Shown here: piece by piece, positions 36,175 through 42,309 of the stretch
How positions within the stretch are numbered: the first letter of the stretch is position 1
Layout: each line of letters begins with the position of its first letter
Assembly (NCBI GenBank): GCA_016234725.1
Contig: JACRAK010000008.1
Coordinates: forward strand, 1-42,309
Reading direction: 5' to 3'
DNA: 42,309 nucleotides
Source: Candidatus Azambacteria bacterium
GTDB taxonomy: Bacteria; Patescibacteriota; Minisyncoccia; GWC2-36-17; WO2-46-25
Made by a program: the position numbers and the translations under genes
The notes under the pieces: generated by a model
What the model was told of the DNA's origin: nothing
Databases searched by the model: none
What the model saw: the letters and a program-made list of their open reading frames with translations, nothing else

Positions 36175-36840
36175 ATGGGAAAACAAAAAATACCAGAGCA
36201 GGAAATTAAAACCATCGTCCGACTCCGCGAAACTGGGCATACACTGCCAGAAATCAGAAAAATCATCCCCAGGGGAAATGGGACTATATTTAAATATATA
36301 AAAAATGTTACTATCCTACCCGCATATAAAGAGACGTGGGAAGCAAAACGCGGCGGAAGCAAGGCTTTATCCATAAAAAACTGGACTGAAGCGCAACAAA
36401 AGGCAAACGTAATTATTCCTCATATCAATGCAAAAGAGAAAATTATTATTGCCGCGTGCTTGTATTGGGGCGAAGGAACAAAGGGTGATTTCAGCTTATC
36501 AAACACTGATCCAATTCTTATAAAAACATTTGTTACATGCTTGAAAGAAATTGGAGTAACGAATAAAGATCTGAGAATAACAATTAGAACATATGAAGAC
36601 CTGGACCGGGAAAAAGTTATTGCCCATTGGGCAAAGATAGTCGGCATTCCTAAAAAGCAAATATTGGGCATAAACGTGTTAAAAGGAAAGAAGCATGGAA
36701 AACTTCAGTATGGCATGTGTAGAGTCAGGGTGACAAAAGGCGCCCGATACCTTAAGCTACTTCAAAGCACAGTGAAAACGATTGCCAAACAAATTTCTTC
36801 CAGCCCTTGTAGTTTAATGGATAGAACACCTCACTCCTAA
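36175..36840 (+). CDS. HTH plus LAGLIDADG/homing-endonuclease-like protein
   Basis: N-terminal HTH-like KTIVRLRETGHTLPEIRKII; AACLYWGEGTKGDFSLSNTDPILIKTFVTCLKEIG segment. C-terminal codons overlap tRNA-Arg. Confidence 0.6.
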   Translation: MGKQKIPEQEIKTIVRLRETGHTLPEIRKIIPRGNGTIFKYIKNVTILPAYKETWEAKRGGSKALSIKNWTEAQQKANVIIPHINAKEKIIIAACLYWGEGTKGDFSLSNTDPILIKTFVTCLKEIGVTNKDLRITIRTYEDLDREKVIAHWAKIVGIPKKQILGINVLKGKKHGKLQYGMCRVRVTKGARYLKLLQSTVKTIAKQISSSPCSLMDRTPHS

Positions 36841-36874
36841 CGAGGCAATGGCGGTTCGATTCCGCCCGAGGGCA
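36803..36874 (+). tRNA. tRNA-Arg (CCT)
   Basis: GCCCTTG/CGAGGGC acceptor, CCTCA-CTCCTAA-CGAGG anticodon arm, GGCGG-TTCGATT-CCGCC T arm. Confidence 0.9.
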
Positions 36875-36884
36875 CAAAAGGTAC

Positions 36885-36957
36885 GGGCCATTAGCTCATT
36901 TGGTAGAGCGCTTCCATGGCATGGAAGAGGCGACCGGTTCGAATCCGGTATGGTCCA
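36885..36957 (+). tRNA. tRNA-Ala (GGC)
   Basis: GGGCCAT/ATGGTCC acceptor with G3-U70, CTTCC-ATGGCAT-GGAAG anticodon arm, CCGG-TTCGAAT-CCGG. Confidence 0.95.
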
Positions 36958-36979
36958 CAATCAAACTTTCTTTTGAAAA

Positions 36980-37426
36980 ATGAAGAATATTTTTTACAAA
37001 GTCATAAGTCCATTCAGAACCACATATTGGTTTGTTTTTCGTCCGAAAACGATGGGCGCAAAATGTCTCATTGAGCATAACGATAAATTTTTGATGATAC
37101 GCAATACCTATGGCCGCAAGCACTGGACATTTCCGGGTGGCGGCGTAAAAAAGAGTGAAGCGCCCGAGAAAGCCGCACAACGGGAAGCCCACGAAGAAGT
37201 CGGCATCGCACTTGAAACACTTATCCCCATCGGCCAATACTTCAACACAAGGCAATATAAAAGAGATACTGTATATTGTTTCCATGGAAAAACTCACAAT
37301 ACCTATTTCAAAATTGATAACGATGAAGTTTTAGAAGCTGCTTGGTTTTCTATTGCGGATATTCCCGCAATGAGGTCGCGTTCAGTTGATGCGGTGTTAG
37401 ATTTGTATGCCAATTCCCTAAAATAA
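36980..37426 (+). CDS. Nudix hydrolase
   Basis: Nudix box GGVKKSEAPEKAAQREAHEEVGI. Confidence 0.93.
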   Translation: MKNIFYKVISPFRTTYWFVFRPKTMGAKCLIEHNDKFLMIRNTYGRKHWTFPGGGVKKSEAPEKAAQREAHEEVGIALETLIPIGQYFNTRQYKRDTVYCFHGKTHNTYFKIDNDEVLEAAWFSIADIPAMRSRSVDAVLDLYANSLK

Positions 37427-37436
37427 AATAATTCCT

Positions 37437-39077
37437 ATGCAAAAAAGAGCATTTATAATTCACGGCTGGGGCGGTTATCCCGAAGAAGGATGGTTCCCAT
37501 GGTTAAAGCAAGAACTCGGAAAAGAAGGCTTTGCAGTGAACGCTCCTGCCATGCCAGAACCAGGAGAGCCGGTTATTGAAAAATGGGTTTCGCATCTTTC
37601 TCGTGTTGTTGGAGAGCCCGATGAAAACACATACTTCATCGGGCACGGCATCGGGTGCCAGGCCATCCTCCGTTATATGGAAAGTTTGCCGGCTGATGCA
37701 AAAGTCGGCGGTGCGATTTTTGTTGCGGGGTTTTTCACGCTCACCAATGTAGATACCGATGAAGAAAAAGAAATAGCAAAGCCGTGGCTTAAAACACCGA
37801 TCGATTTCGAAAAGGTGAAACAGCATACGAAAAAGTTTTTTGCCGTATTTTCCGACGATGATGAAGTTGTGCCCATAGATAACAAAGAATTATTTGAACA
37901 AAGATTAGGCGCAATAACAGCGATCGAGCACGGTAAAGGACATTTCGGCGGAAGCGATGGAATCACGGACCTGCCTGGCGTATACGAAGTACTTTTAAAA
38001 ATGGCCAATGGGAAGCATCGGCGGGCACGCGTACTCAATCCCATAAAACACATATTCTACACAACTTCAGAAAAAGCATGGGATGGCATGCTTGCAGCGA
38101 TATCGGGCGCGAAAAAATCGATTTACATCGAGATGTATATTTTCGTCGATAACACCCCTGAGCACGGTTTTTTTGAAATGCTTGCGCAGAAAGCGCGTGA
38201 AGGCGTACGCGTGCGCGTCATTATCGATTCTTTGGGAAGCAACGGGCTCAACCATCATGCTATTGAAAACGCACGGCGTGCCGGCGTTGAATTACTTCTG
38301 TTCAGTTATTGGCTTCAACACACGCATAAAAAAATATTGGTCGTTGATGAAAAAATTGCATTTGTGGGCGGTGTGAACATCCATAAACTTTTTAAGAAGT
38401 GGAACGATCTGCAGATCCGCGTGAAGGGACCCATCGTTAAAAGCATCATCCGTTCATTTGCGCGCACCTATCAGATGTGCGGAGGCAAAGATCCGCTCAT
38501 GCTTTCATGGAACAGCAAAAAAACCATACTGAACAAAGCAAAGCTTTGGATCCTCGAACACTGGCAGCCGGAAAGCAGGCGGCTGATCAAGAAATATTAC
38601 CAGGAAGCCATCCGCAATGCGCACACAAGCATCACTATCGTGACACCATATTTCGCGCCCCAGCGGTGGCTTGTCGGCGCGCTGCACCAGGCGCTACTGC
38701 GCGGCGTCTCCGTGGACATCCTGCTTCCGGAACGCACCGATCTGTGGCATATTAACCATGTGAATTATTTTTTCATGTATCGCCTGCGCGTATTAGGCGC
38801 CATCATCCACCTCTCTCCTGGAATGAATCATGCAAAAGCGATGCTGATCGATGACGCTGAAGGCATGGTCGGCTCGCAAAATATCGACCCGCTTTCATTC
38901 CAGTACAATATTGAAGCGGGCATCTTTTTCAGGGAAAAGAACATGGTAAAAAGCCTCGTAGAGATCATCAAGGGATGGAAAAGAGGATCATTTATTTTCG
39001 ACCCTTCAACGAAAAAGCCCGGGTGGTTTGATTACGCTCTTTCCCCCATTCTTCGCATTTTTCAACGGTTCATATAA
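37437..39077 (+). CDS. RBBP9/YdeN-like domain fused to phospholipase D / cardiolipin synthase-like protein
   Basis: N-terminus RAFIIHGWGGYPEEGWFPWLKQEL...FIGHGIGCQA...; two HxKx4D motifs HKKILVVD and HAKAMLID. Confidence 0.92.
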   Translation: MQKRAFIIHGWGGYPEEGWFPWLKQELGKEGFAVNAPAMPEPGEPVIEKWVSHLSRVVGEPDENTYFIGHGIGCQAILRYMESLPADAKVGGAIFVAGFFTLTNVDTDEEKEIAKPWLKTPIDFEKVKQHTKKFFAVFSDDDEVVPIDNKELFEQRLGAITAIEHGKGHFGGSDGITDLPGVYEVLLKMANGKHRRARVLNPIKHIFYTTSEKAWDGMLAAISGAKKSIYIEMYIFVDNTPEHGFFEMLAQKAREGVRVRVIIDSLGSNGLNHHAIENARRAGVELLLFSYWLQHTHKKILVVDEKIAFVGGVNIHKLFKKWNDLQIRVKGPIVKSIIRSFARTYQMCGGKDPLMLSWNSKKTILNKAKLWILEHWQPESRRLIKKYYQEAIRNAHTSITIVTPYFAPQRWLVGALHQALLRGVSVDILLPERTDLWHINHVNYFFMYRLRVLGAIIHLSPGMNHAKAMLIDDAEGMVGSQNIDPLSFQYNIEAGIFFREKNMVKSLVEIIKGWKRGSFIFDPSTKKPGWFDYALSPILRIFQRFI

Positions 39078-39099
39078 AGAACACGGGGACTATCGCTCT

Positions 39100-40512
39100 T
39101 TAGATAGTTTCCACCAAGATCATATTGGTAGCCACGCCTTTTTTACCGGATGGAACGCCGCAAGCGATAACCACTCTATCCCCTTTTGAGGCGACCTTTT
39201 CAGCGAGACAGCGTTGTCGCACGATCGCAACCGCTTCGTTTACTGTTTTGTATTTTTTTACGCGCGCAGGAAAACAACCGAACGAGAGATGAATTTGATT
39301 GCATGTTTTTTCGTTCGAGGAAAGAGCAAGGATCACAGGTTCCGGCTTATAGCGCGATATCATTCGCGCGGTAAATCCTGATCCGGTGAGCGCCACGATG
39401 ACCTTCGCTCCCACGTCATACGCCGCCTTCACCACGGAACCCGTTATGGAATCGGTGATGTCGGACGCCCCGTTATTGCCTGAACGCATTACCGTTCTTT
39501 CCGGATAATTTTTTTCGATCTCGCGGGCTATTTTGCTCATCATTCGTACCGCTTCCACGGGATGATCCCCGAGCGCGGTTTCCTCTGAAAGCATAATGGC
39601 ATCGGTGCCATCTAAAATAGCATTGGCAACATCGGAGACCTCGGCCCTCGTGGGAATGGGGTTTTTGATCATTGATTCGAGCATTTGTGTCGCCGTGATA
39701 ACCGGTTTTCCGAGATTATTGCATTTTTCGATGATCATTTTTTGGATCAAAGGCACCTGCTCCGCGGGCACCTCGATCGCCAGGTCCCCTCGCGCCACCA
39801 TAACTCCGTCTGCTTTATTGATTATCTCATCAATATTTCGAATGGCTTGCGGGGTTTCTATTTTTGCAATGATCTTCGCTCCCGATCCTCTCTTTTTTAA
39901 GATATCTTTGAGCCTATCGATGTCCTCCGGCCTTCTCACGAATGAAAGCGCGATAAAATCCACGTCGTATTTCAGCCCGAATTCAAGATCGTGTACGTCT
40001 TTCTTTGTCAGAGACCCCATCGAAAGCGCGGAATCGGGAAGATTCACTCCTCTCCGCCCTTTTATATTCCCCCCCACGATAACTCTACATACCACATCAT
40101 TCCCCTTGATCTTTACAACCTCGAGCTTCCTTTTGCCGTCGTATAAATATATGATATGCCCCTTTTCTACTTCCTTGGGCAAATTTTTATACTGTATCGA
40201 GACCCTCTTTTCGTCTCCCTCTATTGTATCGGTTGTCAGGGTAAACAGTTTCCCCGGGATCAGATCGATCGAATCCTCTTTGAAATCCCCGATCCGTATC
40301 TTCGGGCCGCCGAGATCCTGCAAGATCGCGGCCTGGATGCCCGTCTTTTTCATTGCCGCGCGCAGATTGGTCACTTTTTTTGCGTGTTCCGCGAGATCCC
40401 CATGCGAAAAATTCACGCGCATCACATTCATTCCCGCTCTCAAAAGCTCTTCGAGTTTTTCTTTTGATTCCGTTGCCGGCCCGATGGTCGCCACTATTTT
40501 TGTTTTCTTCAT
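39100..40512 (-). CDS. pyk: Pyruvate kinase
   Basis: KIVATIGPATESKEKLEELLRAGMNVMRVNFSHG; MVARGDLAIEVP; TATQMLESMI. Confidence 0.96.
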   Translation of the reverse strand: MKKTKIVATIGPATESKEKLEELLRAGMNVMRVNFSHGDLAEHAKKVTNLRAAMKKTGIQAAILQDLGGPKIRIGDFKEDSIDLIPGKLFTLTTDTIEGDEKRVSIQYKNLPKEVEKGHIIYLYDGKRKLEVVKIKGNDVVCRVIVGGNIKGRRGVNLPDSALSMGSLTKKDVHDLEFGLKYDVDFIALSFVRRPEDIDRLKDILKKRGSGAKIIAKIETPQAIRNIDEIINKADGVMVARGDLAIEVPAEQVPLIQKMIIEKCNNLGKPVITATQMLESMIKNPIPTRAEVSDVANAILDGTDAIMLSEETALGDHPVEAVRMMSKIAREIEKNYPERTVMRSGNNGASDITDSITGSVVKAAYDVGAKVIVALTGSGFTARMISRYKPEPVILALSSNEKTCNQIHLSFGCFPARVKKYKTVNEAVAIVRQRCLAEKVASKGDRVVIACGVPSGKKGVATNMILVETI

Positions 40513-40583
40513 AAAAGAAAAGTATAGCATAAAACATGAAAAAAGAAAGTGCTATATATGTGTGTACGCATCGCCATCAATCA

Positions 40584-40612
40584 TTGACTTTTCACATATT
40601 TCATAGTATACC
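40584..40612 (+). promoter_or_regulatory. Putative promoter for the SLOG/OPRT cluster
   Basis: TTGACT, 17-nt spacer, TATACC. Confidence 0.5.
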
Positions 40613-40684
40613 GTTCTCATTGCTTTTTGGTCTTTGACAATCATATAAACTACCAACCGCAACAGAAACCCTAAGGAGGTCTCT

Positions 40685-41269
40685 ATGTTCACTGTCGGAG
40701 TATTCGGATCAGCATCAGGCACAGGAGCGAATGAACCAGGCAACAAAAAAGCTGCGCATAGTCTCGGGTATGAGATTGCAAGAAACGGCATGACGATAAT
40801 CACAGGTGCATGTAACGGATTACCGCATGAGGCTGTAAAGGGCGCACGCGAACAGAAATACACCGCGCTGACCATCGGCATCTCGCCCGCAATGAACAGG
40901 GAAGAACACGTTGAAAAATACCAGGCTCCTACCGATCCCTTCTCTGCGTTGATCTATACCGGCATGGAACGGAAGGGAAGAAACCTTATATCGGTGCGCA
41001 GTTGCGATGCGGCGATATTTATCGGCGGAAGGATGGGTACGCTCAACGAATTCACCATCGCCTACGATGAGGCGCCCGATGGCTTTATCATCGGCATCCT
41101 CGCTGACAGCGGCGGCCTCTCAAGCGAATTCGCAAAGCTCGTGGAGAAAAGCGGAAAAGGAAGCCGTGCAAGCATCATAACGCTGGCTGATCCCATCAAG
41201 CTGGTGAGCCGCATATTCGATGAACTGCTTCTTTCGCGCGGAAGCAAGAGCAAAACAGCAAGGCGATAA
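40685..41269 (+). CDS. SLOG/LOG-like Rossmann nucleotide-binding protein
   Basis: TIITGACNGLPHEAVKGA and IFIGGRMGTLNEFTIAYDE (GG.GTL.E signature). Confidence 0.85.
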   Translation: MFTVGVFGSASGTGANEPGNKKAAHSLGYEIARNGMTIITGACNGLPHEAVKGAREQKYTALTIGISPAMNREEHVEKYQAPTDPFSALIYTGMERKGRNLISVRSCDAAIFIGGRMGTLNEFTIAYDEAPDGFIIGILADSGGLSSEFAKLVEKSGKGSRASIITLADPIKLVSRIFDELLLSRGSKSKTARR

Positions 41270-41323
41270 CAAACGCATTTATTCTCTGCAACCAAACACC
41301 AAAAAGAAAAAGGAGATAATAGC

Positions 41324-41413
41324 ATGAAGAATGGCCGAAACTTTCGCAAACTAGCGGAAGCGGCTCGCCGCGAGACGGAGAAGCTCAACAATCTCATCAA
41401 CCAATACCGATAG
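41324..41413 (+). CDS. 29-aa small ORF
   Basis: MKNGRNFRKLAEAARRETEKLNNLINQYR with aaaaaggagataatagcATG; between two co-oriented genes; below ORF-track length cutoff. Confidence 0.6.
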   Translation: MKNGRNFRKLAEAARRETEKLNNLINQYR

Positions 41414-41429
41414 GAAAGGAGAATGGGTC

Positions 41430-42089
41430 ATGGAACCTGAAAAGATAGAGGAGCTTGACGTATTAATGATCTTCAAAAAGTTCGGCGCGGTGATCACCGA
41501 TGGTCATTTCCAGTACACATCAGGGAAACACGGGACGGCGTATGTAAACAAAGACGCGATCTACCCTCACACACGGGAGGTTTCGTTTCTCTGCCGCATG
41601 CTCGCCGAAAAGTTCGCGGGCCTCGACATCAATGTCATGGTCGGCCCGGAGAAGAGCGGCATTATCCTTTCACAATGGATCGCCCATCACCTCACCGAAA
41701 TATTGGGGCGCGAGGTGTTGAGCGTCTACGCCGAAAAGAAGGGAAATGGCTTCGCTATAATGCGCGGCTATGACAAGATCGTCGCGGGCAGAAACGTTCT
41801 CATTGCTGAGGACGTACTCAACACCTATGGCACAGTAGGCAGGGTCGTGGAAGCGGTGCGCTCATCACACGGCTACGTTCTCGGCATCGGGGCGCTCTGC
41901 GACAGAAGCAATCCCGAAGCAAGGGTGTACATCCCTTCTCTGCCGCGCATAGTCGCACTCATGGCCATATCACTTATGGCGCTAAGCAAAGAGGAATGTT
42001 TGCGCGCGGGGCCGTGCTCCAAGGGCATCCCCATCAACACAGACCTCGGGAAAGGCAAAGAGCTTCTCGTTGAGAAGGTCCGAGCATAA
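41430..42089 (+). CDS. Orotate phosphoribosyltransferase-like protein
   Basis: GAVITDGHFQYTSGKHGTAYVNKDAIYPH... VLIAEDVLNTYGTVGRVVEAV (PRPP-binding loop). Confidence 0.88.
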   Translation: MEPEKIEELDVLMIFKKFGAVITDGHFQYTSGKHGTAYVNKDAIYPHTREVSFLCRMLAEKFAGLDINVMVGPEKSGIILSQWIAHHLTEILGREVLSVYAEKKGNGFAIMRGYDKIVAGRNVLIAEDVLNTYGTVGRVVEAVRSSHGYVLGIGALCDRSNPEARVYIPSLPRIVALMAISLMALSKEECLRAGPCSKGIPINTDLGKGKELLVEKVRA

Positions 42090-42108
42090 AAACAACACGC
42101 AACACACA

Positions 42109-42141
42109 GGCGCTTATCGTAAACGATAAGCGCCTTTTTCT
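42109..42141 (+). terminator. Intrinsic terminator
   Basis: AGGCGCTTATCG-TAAA-CGATAAGCGCCTTTTTCTTTT. Confidence 0.85.
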
Positions 42142-42168
42142 TTTGATTTCACCCTATAGGGACTATTA

Positions 42169-42309
42169 CCAAACACCATTTCTATTACAAATTCCATATT
42201 TCGGCTGCGACTTTGCAAAAATTTCTCGATGTATACGGCGTATACATCTTCATAATTTTTACTTCGTCTCGCTCGAAATCTGAAATTTTCATTACGAAAG
42301 CGTGTTTGG
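42169..42309. repeat. Long imperfect palindrome (MITE-like) at window end
   Basis: Starts CCAAACAC, ends GTGTTTGG; central GATGTATACGGCGTATACATC; arms similar in inverted orientation (CCATATTTCGGC... vs ...CGAAATCTGAA). Confidence 0.8.

Noticed and set aside
39596-40606. 336-aa plus-strand ORF opposite pyk
   Set aside because: Ser/Ile/Phe-rich shadow frame of pyruvate kinase with no recognisable motif.

Overview
The gene content looks like a chromosomal segment from a small-genome bacterium of Candidate Phyla Radiation / Patescibacteria type. This is inferred from gene repertoire and style, not from a search. Core genes recognised: ndk, split comEC (permease plus separate MBL hydrolase), nrdB/nrdA, ftsZ/ftsA, ybeY, yqeY, rpsU, HIT, hisS, lepB, LCP, pth, a short mfd, dprA, topA, rel, parB/parA, leuS, pyk, an OPRT-like gene, three tRNAs and a likely 6S RNA. 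The most unusual region is about 514-2670. Two near-identical ~154-bp inverted repeats flank a unit with a consensus promoter and two compositionally distinct orphan genes. Each gene is preceded by the same structured leader (a 55-nt identical block plus closing stems that differ between copies but stay paired). A canonical type-III hammerhead ribozyme lies between the genes, and an intrinsic terminator ends the unit. A serine recombinase reads away from it at the window edge. Other notable signals: (1) leuS carries two extra domains, a Nudix domain and an RBBP9/YdeN-like alpha/beta hydrolase, inserted in its editing region, and the same two domain types recur as neighbouring genes, one fused to a PLD/cardiolipin-synthase-like protein; (2) a three-copy family of palindromic intergenic elements has a conserved core and outer arms that differ between copies but remain complementary; (3) degenerate period-7 repeats occur at gene borders and appear inside topA and leuS; (4) an HTH/homing-endonuclease-like ORF runs into a tRNA-Arg gene.
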